This document shows, one piece after another, positions 8,819 through 18,012 of a DNA stretch of 58,303 nucleotides. Origin of the DNA: an uncultured bacterium (lineage in GTDB: Bacteria > Cyanobacteriota > Vampirovibrionia > Gastranaerophilales > Gastranaerophilaceae); NCBI GenBank assembly GCA_949299935.1, contig CASGCE010000028.1, positions 1 through 58,303 on the forward strand, given 5' to 3'. Numbering within the stretch: position 1 is the first letter of the stretch; every line of letters starts with the position of its first letter. A program made the translations under genes and the position numbers. The notes below the pieces were generated by a model, which saw only the letters and a program-made list of their open reading frames with translations, was not told the DNA's origin and ran no database searches.

Positions 8819-9406
8819 TTAAGTATCAAACTTAAATACAGATTGCGTTTTAAACCCAATTTCAAATAAATCTTTTTTACGAATTGCGTATGTTATATCC
8901 GGATTATGTTGTGGACTATTTGGGGTAAGATAAAATTCGGTAATATTATTTGTACCATCATATTGTATACGAATTTTTTTAATTAAGTTTATATGAGCTC
9001 TGTCTAATCCATCTGCTATTTTTAATATTCCTGCAAGACGTTTTACTATTTTTCTTTCTTTTTTATCAAAATTGCAGTAAATTTCGTGTTCTTTTTTGTC
9101 AGGAAGACTGCCTCTGTGGTATCTGCATATACAAGCAATAATTTGCTTTTCTTTTTCACTGTAATTTTCAAGACCATATTCAAGAATCATTTGCTGGCTA
9201 TGTTTATTATGGTTTTTTGAATCTATGAAGTAACCTATATCGTGCAATAACGCTGCTTCTTCAAGATATTTGCGTTGTTTATTTGACATTCCCCGCAAAG
9301 TTTCATTTACTCCGTCAAAAATCATCATCGATAATCTTCTTACTTCAAGAGGATGTGCAAAGTTATTCGAAAACTTTTCCAGCATTTGATAGGATGTAAG
9401 TTTCAT
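8819..9406 (-). CDS. HD-domain protein related to the Ppx/GppA C-terminal domain
   Basis: About 195 residues. HD ligands: H in FAHPLEV, HD in AALLHDIGYFID, H near NKHSQQMI, then YHRGSLP and a final D in ADGLDRAHIN. This order and the YHR-G-P motif match the HD domain found at the C-terminus of exopolyphosphatase/guanosine pentaphosphatase proteins, here as a free-standing protein. A nucleotide or polyphosphate phosphohydrolase role is inferred. ATG 9406 (MKLTSY) is chosen over the TTG at 9424; neither has an SD. It is divergent from the diguanylate cyclase gene, 62 bp away. Confidence 0.75.
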   Translation of the reverse strand: MKLTSYQMLEKFSNNFAHPLEVRRLSMMIFDGVNETLRGMSNKQRKYLEEAALLHDIGYFIDSKNHNKHSQQMILEYGLENYSEKEKQIIACICRYHRGSLPDKKEHEIYCNFDKKERKIVKRLAGILKIADGLDRAHINLIKKIRIQYDGTNNITEFYLTPNSPQHNPDITYAIRKKDLFEIGFKTQSVFKFDT

Positions 9407-9468
9407 ACAGTTAAACTTTATCAAAAAAATATCTTCACTGCAATTTTTATGCTATAATCTTTTTTGAA

Positions 9469-10131
9469 ATGGAAGAAAGACGCGAAAAACCTTTGGGAGA
9501 GAATTTTGATTTTCCGCCTTCAGTGTTAGATGAAATTCAAAAAAATATTGAAGAAATCATTTTGAATTTTGATATTCCTGATGCTAATAAATTTGAGGTT
9601 ATCAAAAAAATAAATTTTATGTATTCTCAAACCAAATACATGACGGTTACGGATGCTTTGACAGGCTTATACAACAGACGTCATTTTGAAGAATGTTTGG
9701 AACGTGAGTTTTTGCGCTCCAAAAGATATAAGAATAATTTGAGTTTTGCAATTCTTGATATTGATTTTTTCAAAGAAATCAATGACACATATGGGCATAG
9801 TGCCGGTGATTATGTGTTGAAGGAATTAGCATACATTTTATTACAAACCTTTAGAAAAACAGATATTATTTTTAGATACGGCGGTGATGAATTCGCGGTA
9901 ATAATTACCGAAACCCCTATTGAAAAAGCAATTGTGCCTTTGCAAAGATTTAGAAGAACAATAGAAGCTTTAGAAATAAATTATTGCAAACAAAAAATAA
10001 AATTTACTGTAAGTATAGGGGTTTCAGAGATTACCGAAACCACAAATTCAATACATGAATTGTTTGAAAATGCGGATAAAGCCTTGTATAAGGCTAAAGA
10101 AAACGGACGTAACCAAATCATTCATTTTTGA
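9469..10131 (+). CDS. Diguanylate cyclase (GGDEF domain)
   Basis: 220 residues. A short N-terminal helical part (about 60 residues) is followed by a complete GGDEF domain: DALTGLYNRRHF, the metal site DIDFFKEINDTYGH, the active loop RYGGDEFAVI, and the end motif ADKALYKAKENGRN. The inhibitory site RKTD (RxxD) lies at the usual distance before GGDEF, so product inhibition is likely. It should make cyclic di-GMP from two GTP. No membrane segment, so it is cytosolic. TGC-TATAAT lies ten bases before the ATG. The 3' end overlaps the convergent gene by 14 bp. Confidence 0.93.
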   Translation: MEERREKPLGENFDFPPSVLDEIQKNIEEIILNFDIPDANKFEVIKKINFMYSQTKYMTVTDALTGLYNRRHFEECLEREFLRSKRYKNNLSFAILDIDFFKEINDTYGHSAGDYVLKELAYILLQTFRKTDIIFRYGGDEFAVIITETPIEKAIVPLQRFRRTIEALEINYCKQKIKFTVSIGVSEITETTNSIHELFENADKALYKAKENGRNQIIHF

Positions 10132-11320
10132 ACATATTCTGGAATTTTATACAAGCAGCAAGAGCATGTTGTACGGTATCCATTTTGACTATAGAAGCTG
10201 TTTTAGGTACTCCCAATTCTCTCCAGTCTGCAGAATTTGGAAAACCACCCTTTAATGGACCTTTTTGAATTTGTGACAGTCTTAAAAATTTTATGCCTGT
10301 ATCTATAGTTTTCATAATACGCATTTTCAAAATATCATCATCTACGCAATTATAAGTTGCTATAAGACCTTCCACAATACAAGCAATGTTTAATGGTTTA
10401 ATATTATCCACCAAGGCTCCGTAATAGCGTTCTTCTTTGTTTACAATTTGTTTTGGGATAACCTGTTCGACCATTTTTATTAAATGTAATATTAAAAGAT
10501 TTTTTTCTTCATCAGTCAATCCGTTATCGGGTGTTTTGAAAAGTTTTTCTGTTGCAAGCATGGAATTATAATCAAATTGGACTTCCTTTTGATTTTTGCG
10601 CATTTTTGCAAGAAATAATAATCCTTTTTTAGCCCCCTCAAGCCATTTTCTTTTAGCATTGAACTCGTACAGATATAAAAGTCCCAAAGGCGCATCACCT
10701 GTGTAACTAAGGTTGTAACTGTCACTTATACCGCCGTTTTCGATATCGTAAAAATTGTAGAATTGACCGTTTTTCATTTGCATAAAAAGCAGAAACTGTC
10801 CCATACCTTCAAAAATTTCATCAGGAATTATTTTTTCCGGCCTTAAATCCGAAAATGCCACAAGAGCCATGGCTGTTGCTGTGAGCTTCGCTTGTTCACA
10901 TTTTATATTTTCTTCATTTGGTTTCGAAATAACTGCATATCTGCCAAAACCTATTGATTTGACATATTCATTAACAAAATATTTTGCTGATTCCCGCCTT
11001 TTCTGTGCTAGACCTTGTAAATTTAATTCCCTTTCGCAAAGATATAATGAATACAGCATTCTTGCATGGTTGGTTGTGTTATAAGCATTTTTGTTTATGT
11101 TGTATTTATCTTTTAAATTTCTTATATATATAAATCGACCGTTGTCCAGCATGTTTTCACTAACATAATAAAGTGCATAAACTATTGAATTATGGATTTT
11201 GGTCAAATTTTTTTGCGAACCTGTAAATTTATTAGCATCCTTTGAAATTATCCATGCAAAAATTACTGCACCTATAACAACAGTTCCAAGATAAATATAT
11301 TGCAAAGAAATACCTTCCAT
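10118..11320 (-). CDS. Membrane-anchored protein with predicted (alpha/alpha) barrel
   Basis: About 400 residues. One N-terminal membrane helix (YLGTVVIGAVIFAWII) is followed by a long helical domain with repeated helix-hairpin patterns (ALYYVSENML, MLYSLYLCEREL, ALVAFSDL, LLYLYEF, HALAACIKF) and conserved-looking GGF, GDAPLG and YYGAL turns. This is typical of alpha/alpha toroid enzymes such as epimerases or glycan lyases. The specific function is unknown. The start at 11320 is set by the -10 box six bases upstream; the longer MVCYNCV start lies inside that promoter. The Mur-ligase-like gene is 15 bp upstream, so the two may act together on a cell-envelope polymer (inference). Confidence 0.65.
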   Translation of the reverse strand: MEGISLQYIYLGTVVIGAVIFAWIISKDANKFTGSQKNLTKIHNSIVYALYYVSENMLDNGRFIYIRNLKDKYNINKNAYNTTNHARMLYSLYLCERELNLQGLAQKRRESAKYFVNEYVKSIGFGRYAVISKPNEENIKCEQAKLTATAMALVAFSDLRPEKIIPDEIFEGMGQFLLFMQMKNGQFYNFYDIENGGISDSYNLSYTGDAPLGLLYLYEFNAKRKWLEGAKKGLLFLAKMRKNQKEVQFDYNSMLATEKLFKTPDNGLTDEEKNLLILHLIKMVEQVIPKQIVNKEERYYGALVDNIKPLNIACIVEGLIATYNCVDDDILKMRIMKTIDTGIKFLRLSQIQKGPLKGGFPNSADWRELGVPKTASIVKMDTVQHALAACIKFQNMFKNE

Positions 11321-11326
11321 AACGCA

Positions 11327-11335
11327 ATTGTAACA
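11327..11335 (-). promoter_or_regulatory. Extended -10 of the barrel-protein gene
   Basis: Minus-strand TGT-TACAAT ends six bases before ATG 11320; no SD is present. It is part of the leaderless series and allows expression independent of the upstream Mur ligase gene. Confidence 0.6.
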
Positions 11336-11356
11336 GACCAACCCCTAAAAATCAAA

Positions 11357-12703
11357 CTAATTACAGTTCTTTAAGTTATCAACAATTTTATGTAAACCGG
11401 TTGCGTGTGAAGATTTTATGAATACATTATCATTATCATTTATAAAATTCTTAAATTTCGGTAAAAGCTTGTTAATATTATCAAAATAGTAACATTCAAA
11501 TTCTTTTTGCAAAATGTCAAACAGTGTTTTCATCTCATTACCGCAAAATATTATTCTTGAAGGTTGGGCACTTCTTATTGTACTAATTAAGGCGAGATGA
11601 TATTCAGTTGCTTTATCCCCACCTTCGGTCATTTCTCCCAGGAAAAGGACTTTATTTTTGTCATAGTTTTTGCCGAAAGCTTCTATTGTAGCGGACATTG
11701 ATAAAGGATTGGCATTAAAAGCTTCATCTACAAGGATAATATTTTTACCTTCACATGTTATATTGGAAGTTTCACCCCGACCTTTTAGACTTTTAAAATT
11801 TTTAAGTTTATCTAATGAAGAACTAAATGGAAGACCTGATATATTTGCAACTGCTATAGCTGCGGCAATGTCATAAAGCAGATATTCAGGCATATAATGT
11901 TGACTGATTTTATATATTTGTGTATTTGTCGCCAGAGAATAATCTTCCGGAATAATTCTTATGTCGACTCCGTCTTGTTTGCCAAAGGTTACTATATTTA
12001 ATTTTTTTTCCAAAGCAGCAGACTCAAAGATTTCAAAACATTGCATATCGCGATTAAGTACAGCGGTTGCACCCGGAAGCATTGTAGCAAATATTTTACT
12101 TTTTGCATGTGCCATACCCTCAACAGTTTGCCCCTCCTTTAAGTGAACCGCGGCAAGGTTTGTTACTACTGCTATGTCGGGGAATGCTGCATACCCGTTA
12201 CCTATAGAAGATTCTATAACCCAGTATTTTTTGTTAATATCAAATGTTGTCATATTCCAGCAAATTGCAATCAAAGTGTTTGCTAAATTTAAATTTGCAT
12301 CCGCACCGTATTCTTCAACAATATCGTAAATCATTTTTGTTGTTGTAGATTTGCCTGCGCTACCGGTAATAGCTATAACTTTTCCGTTATAACATTTCCT
12401 TATGTACTTACCAAGTGAAAAAAGAGCTTTTGTTACGTCATCAATTTCTATAATCGGCAGGTTTAAATCCTCAAAATTTTTATGATTGGTACACATTATT
12501 GCCGCAATTTTATCCAAAAAAGGCATAATATTTTGTCTTACAGCACCTTTTGTTTCACCAGGAGATCTGACTATTACAACATCATGTTCGCCCAAGTCTG
12601 TATGCCATATGCGAAAGCCTGAAGAAGTCCAATTTTCAGGGAAATTGTACAATCTGCAATTTATAAGAGCTTTTTGTATATTTTCTGTGTTCCAAAAATT
12701 CAT
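11357..12703 (-). CDS. Mur-ligase family protein, MurF-like
   Basis: 448 residues. ATP-binding P-loop ITGSAGKSTTTKMI (about residues 115-128), central-domain WVIESS and VVTNLAAVH, and C-terminal domain DEAFNANPLSMSATIEAF followed by FLGEMTEGG. The NANPxSM motif is typical of MurF (UDP-MurNAc-tripeptide:D-Ala-D-Ala ligase). The N-terminal substrate domain is atypical, so this may be a paralogue that joins a different amino acid or peptide to a wall or capsule precursor. Cytosolic. It starts leaderless from a good promoter. The barrel protein follows at 15 bp. Confidence 0.75.
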   Translation of the reverse strand: MNFWNTENIQKALINCRLYNFPENWTSSGFRIWHTDLGEHDVVIVRSPGETKGAVRQNIMPFLDKIAAIMCTNHKNFEDLNLPIIEIDDVTKALFSLGKYIRKCYNGKVIAITGSAGKSTTTKMIYDIVEEYGADANLNLANTLIAICWNMTTFDINKKYWVIESSIGNGYAAFPDIAVVTNLAAVHLKEGQTVEGMAHAKSKIFATMLPGATAVLNRDMQCFEIFESAALEKKLNIVTFGKQDGVDIRIIPEDYSLATNTQIYKISQHYMPEYLLYDIAAAIAVANISGLPFSSSLDKLKNFKSLKGRGETSNITCEGKNIILVDEAFNANPLSMSATIEAFGKNYDKNKVLFLGEMTEGGDKATEYHLALISTIRSAQPSRIIFCGNEMKTLFDILQKEFECYYFDNINKLLPKFKNFINDNDNVFIKSSHATGLHKIVDNLKNCN

Positions 12704-12709
12704 AGAATT

Positions 12710-12738
12710 ATTATACTTTATTCAAAAAAGTTGTGCAA
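12710..12738 (-). promoter_or_regulatory. Promoter of the MurF-like gene
   Basis: On the minus strand: TTGCAC, a 17-bp spacer, TATAAT, six bases, ATG 12703. This is a complete sigma-70-type promoter placed for a leaderless transcript. It begins right at the end of the upstream gene's terminator. Confidence 0.75.
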
Positions 12739-12763
12739 CAAAAAAGAGCCCGAAGGCTCTTTT
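12738..12763 (-). terminator. Rho-independent terminator
   Basis: Hairpin AAAGAGCC-CGAA-GGCTCTTT with a T run on the minus strand. It overlaps the stop codon of the small coiled-coil gene. Confidence 0.85.
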
Positions 12764-12989
12764 AGGCTGTTTTTTTATGTTTAGTTTTTTCGTCTGCTAT
12801 TTTTTTACGCATTTTTTCTTTGATTTCCCCTGCCTTATTTTTAATGTCTTCTTTAGCAAGGTGTGCTTTTACTTTAACTTCATCTATACCGCGTTTAATG
12901 TCTTGTTTAATTTCATTTGTTTTTTCATTTACTTTATATGCGGTATATTCCATTTTTTCTTTGATATTTTTTTCATTATTATTTCCCAC
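12762..12989 (-). CDS. Small charged amphipathic helical protein, 75 aa
   Basis: Almost entirely Lys/Glu-rich heptad-like helix (KEKMEYTAYKVNEKTNEI and on), like small LEA or apolipoprotein-type stress proteins. No signal peptide or cysteine. SD AAGGGAG precedes the ATG, and a terminator overlaps the stop. The function is unknown; a stress or membrane-surface role would fit the composition. Confidence 0.65.
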   Translation of the reverse strand: MGNNNEKNIKEKMEYTAYKVNEKTNEIKQDIKRGIDEVKVKAHLAKEDIKNKAGEIKEKMRKKIADEKTKHKKTA

Positions 12990-13085
12990 ATTAAACTCCC
13001 TTCTTTGTTATTATAGACTTTTTTACTCAGCAATTGATTGACGGAAAGGGTAATTTTTATGTTATACTAATTGAGGAGAATTTGT

Positions 13086-14123
13086 ATGAAAGCATTAGTC
13101 TGTCATGAAGGTGGTTCCATTGAATTAATGCAAAGAGATTGTCCCGGTTTAAGGGACAGCAGGGATGCTATAGTTAAGGTTACTTTGTCATCAATTTGTA
13201 CAAGTGATTTGCATATTATACGTGGGTTTGTTCCAAGGGCATTACCGGAAATAGTTCTGGGTCACGAATTTACCGGTGAAGTTGTTGAAGTTGGCAATGA
13301 AATAAAAAATCTTAAAAAAGGTGATAGGGTTGCTGCAAATTGCGAGACTTTTTGTGGCGAATGTTTTTTTTGTAAAAAGGGCTTTATAAATAACTGTGAA
13401 AAAGGAGGTTGGGAACTTGGATGCAGAATTGATGGTTGTCAAGCGGAGTATGTCCGTGTTCCTTATGCTGATAACGGATTAACTAAAATTCCTGACAATC
13501 TTTCTTATGAAAATGCTCTTTTTGTAGGTGATATTTTATCAAGTGGATATTTCGGTGCAGAAATGTGCGAAATCAAGCGGGGTGATATCGTTGCAGTAAT
13601 AGGCTCAGGACCTGTCGGACTTTGTGCTATGATGTGTGCAAGATACATGGGGGCTGAAAAAATTATAGCAATTGATATTAATAATTTTAGACTTGAAATT
13701 GCTAAAAAGGAAAATCTTGCAGATTTTATTTTTAATCCAAATAATTGTGATATTGAACAAGAAATTAAAAATCTTACGCAAAACCGTGGAGTAGACGGAG
13801 TAATTGAATGTGCCGGTGCAAATAATACTTTTGAAATGAGCTGGAAAATAGCCCGAGCTAATGCAATTGTTGGTGTTGTTGCTATGTACGAAAAAAATCA
13901 AATTTTACCATTGCCCGAAATGTATGGAAAAAATCTTATATTTAAAACCGGTGGAGTTGATGCTATTCATTGTAAGCAAATTCTGGATTTAATATCAAAA
14001 GGTCTTATATCAACGGATTTTTTAATTACTCACAAAGTTTCACTCGAAAATATTAAACTTGGGTACGAGTTGTTCCAAAATAATATAAAAAATAATTGTT
14101 TAAAAGTTGCCGTTCTACCATAA
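13086..14123 (+). CDS. Zinc-dependent alcohol dehydrogenase, MDR family
   Basis: 345 residues. Catalytic zinc: Cys in ICTSDLH, GHE in VLGHEFTGEV and a later acidic residue. Structural zinc lobe: four Cys in CETFCGECFFCKKGFINNC. Nucleotide-binding GSGPVGLCA, followed by an Asp (AIDINNFR) that suggests NAD rather than NADP. It resembles the threonine/sorbitol/butanediol dehydrogenase branch; the substrate cannot be told. The start at 13086 is supported by SD GAGGAGA; the TTG at 13071 lies within the SD. An extended -10 TGT-TATACT lies just upstream. Confidence 0.88.
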   Translation: MKALVCHEGGSIELMQRDCPGLRDSRDAIVKVTLSSICTSDLHIIRGFVPRALPEIVLGHEFTGEVVEVGNEIKNLKKGDRVAANCETFCGECFFCKKGFINNCEKGGWELGCRIDGCQAEYVRVPYADNGLTKIPDNLSYENALFVGDILSSGYFGAEMCEIKRGDIVAVIGSGPVGLCAMMCARYMGAEKIIAIDINNFRLEIAKKENLADFIFNPNNCDIEQEIKNLTQNRGVDGVIECAGANNTFEMSWKIARANAIVGVVAMYEKNQILPLPEMYGKNLIFKTGGVDAIHCKQILDLISKGLISTDFLITHKVSLENIKLGYELFQNNIKNNCLKVAVLP

Positions 14124-14195
14124 ATGCAGTTTGTATTCAAAGGTTTATCTCAGGCTTAAAAAATATATTTTTTAAGATTCAAAAAACGAAAAATT

Positions 14196-15149
14196 TTAAT
14201 TAATAAATGGTATATTTACTATTGTTAGTAAAATTCCGACAATTATACTTATCAAGAGCAAAGATAAAATAATCCAAACAGAATCTTTGAAACTGGAATT
14301 TTTTCTCAAAAGTACTAAAAGCCCTAACCCGGCATTGGAACATAATCCGGCAATTACCGCACCGAAGGTTATTGTTCCCTTAATTAGCATCATTGTTAAG
14401 GCAATTGAGACCGCACAGTTTGGTATAAGACCGATTACTGCCGTAATAATCGGTTGTAAAAGTTTAAGGGTTACGTTTGGATTGTTCAAAAAATCTATTA
14501 TAGCAGTATCTTTTATAAAAAAGTTTAAAATTAATGTTATTATTAAAATGAAAGCAAATACATTTAAGGTATGAATGACAGGGTGCAGCCACAAATTAGT
14601 TTTATTGTTCGTAATAATATCATGTTTACAACACCCTTCTTCAGGAATTTGTTCAATAAAATTTTTATTTATGGAAGTTTTAAAGAATAAATCTATGAAA
14701 TATCCGCCCAAAATTGCAACAACAAGTTTTACCGTTATTACGGGTAAAATGAAATTAATTGTTTCAGGGTATGATAATAAAACCGGCAAAGCTTCGTCAG
14801 AAGTTGCAAGATATATTGCAATTAATGTTCCTCTGGTTATAAGTTTGTTTGTATAAAGACTGCTTGCTATTATTGAAAATCCGCATTGGGGGATTACTGC
14901 TGCTAAGCTGCCTATTAAGGGTCCGGTTTTTTCGGATTTTTTCATAAAATCATTTATTTTGTTTGCAAAATAATATTCAAAAATTTCTATGAATATAAAT
15001 ACTGTAAACAAAAATGGTACAGTATTGATACTATCAATTAAAGCATCGCATATCCAATCAGGCAAACCGGTGTTGATAATGAGAGTTTTTATTCCGCCAA
15101 ATAAAAATTCGTTAAATTCAAGAATTTTTTGTAAAAAATCAATTATCAT
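14196..15149 (-). CDS. Ten-TM metal permease (ArsP_2 type)
   Basis: 317 residues with about nine or ten hydrophobic helices in two homologous halves. Each half carries a Pro-Asn/Gln-Cys motif: VIPQCGFSI in the first and LIPNCAVSIAL in the second. A cytoplasmic loop has EEGCCKHD. This is the pattern of the putative 10TM heavy-metal/arsenic exporter family (ArsP_2), some members of which are annotated as manganese transporters. The substrate is unknown. GATAAT lies five bases before ATG, close to the leaderless layout. Confidence 0.75.
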   Translation of the reverse strand: MIIDFLQKILEFNEFLFGGIKTLIINTGLPDWICDALIDSINTVPFLFTVFIFIEIFEYYFANKINDFMKKSEKTGPLIGSLAAVIPQCGFSIIASSLYTNKLITRGTLIAIYLATSDEALPVLLSYPETINFILPVITVKLVVAILGGYFIDLFFKTSINKNFIEQIPEEGCCKHDIITNNKTNLWLHPVIHTLNVFAFILIITLILNFFIKDTAIIDFLNNPNVTLKLLQPIITAVIGLIPNCAVSIALTMMLIKGTITFGAVIAGLCSNAGLGLLVLLRKNSSFKDSVWIILSLLLISIIVGILLTIVNIPFIN

Positions 15150-15256
15150 ACAAGATTATCTTATTATGAAATGTTTATATTTTCAAATCAATTAAAGGTT
15201 ATTATTTATACACTAGGGCAATAGAAAATTTTTTTCAGCTGATAGAATCTATAAAT

Positions 15257-15973
15257 ATGAAAAAAATACTTATAACATTATTAATTTTAACCTTAGGTTT
15301 AACTGTAATGGCAGATGAAGAACAGGTTTTAGGCTATGAACATATGTTCAGTGAAAAGGGTGCATTAACTGATAAAGTTGCAATAACAAACTTGCATAAT
15401 ATAATATGCAAAGGTAATGCTTTTAAAGTTGAATTTAATTGTGATTTTAAATCAGAGTGTTATAAAGCTGGAGACAAGGTTAATTTTGATGTTCCCGGAG
15501 CCATATATACAAAAGAAGGGACGCTGTTAATTCCTTCAGGCTCAAAAGTTGTTGGTACAATAATCAAAATTGAGGAACAAAGGATTTTCAATAAGAATGC
15601 CCGTGTTTATATAAATTTTGAATGTATAATTTTTCCGGATGGTACAGCGTTTAAAATGCTTGCTAAACCTTGTACCAAAGATGGTGCTTTAAAAGAGGAC
15701 GGTTGGCATACGGCAGGAAAGCTCTTTGCATATACATTGGGTCTTGGTATAGTTGGTGCAGGTGCCGGAACAGGTTTTGCATTTATTCCTAATCCCGCAA
15801 AACTCGGTGTGGGTTATGCAATAGGTATTCCTGTAGGTACAACCGTAGGTTTAATAACCGGTTTGATTACACCGGGTTTAAAGTATCATGCAAAATGTGG
15901 TGAGAATATAATAATTTTGCTCTGTGAAAATTTGTGTTTGTCGAAACAGCAAAATTGTAGTTGTAATGAATAA
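15257..15973 (+). CDS. Secreted protein with a glycine-rich C-terminal hairpin
   Basis: 238 residues. Signal peptide MKKILITLLILTLGLTVMA. The middle (GDKVNFDVPGAIYTKEGTLL to SKVVGTIIKIEEQR) resembles the beta-rich segment of TrbI/VirB10-like proteins with an IPSGSKVVG turn. Residues 160-205 form two Gly-rich hydrophobic stretches (LGIVGAGAGTGFAF and GIPVGTTVGLITGLI) that could be membrane hairpins. A Cys-rich tail follows. No specific function can be assigned. Confidence 0.65.
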   Translation: MKKILITLLILTLGLTVMADEEQVLGYEHMFSEKGALTDKVAITNLHNIICKGNAFKVEFNCDFKSECYKAGDKVNFDVPGAIYTKEGTLLIPSGSKVVGTIIKIEEQRIFNKNARVYINFECIIFPDGTAFKMLAKPCTKDGALKEDGWHTAGKLFAYTLGLGIVGAGAGTGFAFIPNPAKLGVGYAIGIPVGTTVGLITGLITPGLKYHAKCGENIIILLCENLCLSKQQNCSCNE

Positions 15974-16000
15974 AAAAAACGACTGAATGTCGTTTTTTTT
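15972..16000. terminator. Bidirectional terminator
   Basis: AAAAAACGAC-TGAAT-GTCGTTTTTT hairpin, with A and T runs on both sides, between the convergent secreted-protein and cupin genes. Confidence 0.9.
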
Positions 16001-16023
16001 TAAACAAGCAATTAATTTCTCTT

Positions 16024-16329
16024 TTAGATTTTAATCAAGAAAAATTTACTGTTCTTTAGTGCAACAACTTTGTGTTCTTTGTTTTTTTTAAACATAAGAA
16101 TTTCACCTTTTTCAATTTTAAATTTTTCAGCATCAAAATGAAGTTCTATTTCACCATCAATAACGTAAACAGCTGCATCACGTGTTGAAGTGTGAGTATC
16201 TATAATAGCGTCTTTTTTTAACGCAATTGCAGATAAAATACTGTCGTTGTTTGTCAATAAAACATTTTTTTCAAATTGATCTTTTTCGTAACTTACAAGA
16301 TCTTTTGCCTTTAAAACATTAAAAAACAT
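16024..16329 (-). CDS. Small cupin-domain protein
   Basis: 101 residues, a single cupin barrel. Motif 1 is degenerate: HTSTRDAAVYVIDGEIEL (one His instead of the usual two His and Glu). Motif 2 ends GEILMFKKNKEHKVVAL, with one His. Metal binding may therefore be weak or absent. SD AAGGAGG lies close before the ATG. Role unknown; such proteins are often ligand sensors or small-molecule binders. Confidence 0.75.
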   Translation of the reverse strand: MFFNVLKAKDLVSYEKDQFEKNVLLTNNDSILSAIALKKDAIIDTHTSTRDAAVYVIDGEIELHFDAEKFKIEKGEILMFKKNKEHKVVALKNSKFFLIKI

Positions 16330-16471
16330 AATTACCTCCTTTTTTTAATGATAAAAGGAGATAATGAATAATACATTACCTATAAGATGAATAATATTAA
16401 TAAGACAATGTTAAAAAATTTATTGCGTCATAAATATTTTATGATAATATAAGATTACAGCGATAAAATAG

Positions 16472-16545
<74 letters not shown>

Positions 16546-16586
16546 AATAAGACAGGATAGATTTTTCTATCCTGTCTTATTTTTTT
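16546..16586 (+). terminator. Terminator of tRNA-Arg
   Basis: Arms AATAAGACAGGATAG and CTATCCTGTCTTATT around a six-base loop, followed by a T run. Confidence 0.9.
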
Positions 16587-16716
16587 GCGATAGCGATGAG
16601 GTGAGCCTTTTTGCGTTCGGCGGATTTTTTGCAGAGAGCGGAGGTTTTTTGCCAAAAGAATATTTATTTTTACAGGCAAAAACCGAAGACTCGTTTAATG
16701 CAAAAAATCCAAGACA

Positions 16717-16736
16717 AATCGCATCTAGGGTAAATA
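16717..16736 (+). repeat. Partial copy of the tRNA-Arg 3' end (att-like)
   Basis: Matches tRNA-Arg and its flank (16530-16549) at 19 of 20 bases, one C/T change. A duplicated tRNA 3' end directly before a restriction-type island is what a tRNA-directed integrase leaves. No integrase gene and no third copy is seen up to 19.6 kb. Confidence 0.65.
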
Positions 16737-16797
16737 GCAATATACAGAATTGTAAATATAGAATTTTTATGATTTAATCATACTGAGAGGATTACAA

Positions 16798-18012
16798 ATG
16801 GCTAATGAAAATTTAAAAAAAGCAAAACAAGCCAAAAATGATGAGTTTTATACTCAATGGGCTGATATTTAAAAAGAGATAATGGCTTATATTGATTATA
16901 ATCCGGATGTTTTTAAAGATAAAATAATTTTATTACCTTGTGATGATCCTGAATGGTCAAATTTTACAAAGTTTTTTGCACAAAATTTTGAGGCTTTTGG
17001 ATTAAAGAAACTTATCAGCACAAGTTACGCTTATGAAAGTAAAAATGTTAATATGCCCTATCAAGTTTCATTGTTTGAAGAACAAGCACCGCATTTTGAC
17101 CCTGATATAAACAAAATAAGAGGAAAAATTTTCACTCTAGACCATGATTCAAATCAAAACGGTGTGATTGATATAGAGGATTTAGAATGGCAATATTTAG
17201 AAGGTGACGGAGATTTTAGAAGTGACGAAGTCAAGAAATTAAGAGATGAAGCTGATATAATCATCACTAACCCGCCTTTTAGTTTGTTTAGAGAGTTCTT
17301 AGCGTGGATTGTCGAAGCTGATAAACAATTTACAATCATTGGAAATATGAATGCAATCACATATAAGGAAGTTTTTCCTTTATTGAAAAGTAACAAGATG
17401 TGGTTGGGGAACAGGTTTAATAGGCGAGTTAATGGTAAAAACATGACTTTTGGTGTTCCAGATAACTATCCGATGACTGGAACAGAAGTTGAAATTGGCA
17501 AAGACGGTCGTAAATATATTGCTGTTGCAGGTACAGGGTGGTTTACCAATATAGAGCATGGCAGGCGACATCAACCTTTACAGTTAATGACGATGGCTGA
17601 CAACATTAAATATAGCAAACATAAAGAAGTCAAAGGGCAGGAATATAAGAAATATGATAACTATAATGCTATTGAAGTTCCTTTTACCGATTCAATACCC
17701 AGTGATTATAACGGAGTAATGGGTGTTCCTATTAGTTTTCTTGACAAGCATTGTTTAGAACAATTTGAAATAGTAGGGCTTCTTAATTCAAGTGATGAGC
17801 AATTAGCAGGAATTCCGCCAATAAGAGAATATGATGACTTTAAAGAGATTAAGCAAGATGGAACATACACAAAATCAAGTGGAAGAAAAACAAGAGGTAA
17901 TCCCGTTATATCTGGAAAGTCTTCCAAGGGTAATTATTACATTAACCCTAAAACTAAAGAATGTGTTTATTCAACTTATGCAAGAGTCCTAATTAAGAAA
18001 AGAGGTGTCTAA
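16798..18012 (+). pseudogene. EcoRI-type adenine-specific DNA methyltransferase with an in-frame nonsense codon
   Basis: ATG 16798 (SD GAGAGGA) starts MANENLKKAKQAKNDEFYTQ, the usual beginning of this family. Codon 25 is TAA (16870-16872) where relatives would be expected to have Glu (DI-E-KEI), i.e. one GAA to TAA change. The frame then stays open to 18012. ATG 16882 could restart translation (376 residues) but would lose the conserved KNDEFYT segment. The rest is intact: LLPCDDPEWSNFTKFFAQNF, an EF-hand-like loop DHDSNQNGVIDIEDL, and the catalytic IITNPPFSLF (NPPF) near residue 130 of the restart product. It is either a recent inactivation or a two-part product. The downstream nuclease gene overlaps it by one base (TAATG). 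Confidence 0.85.
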
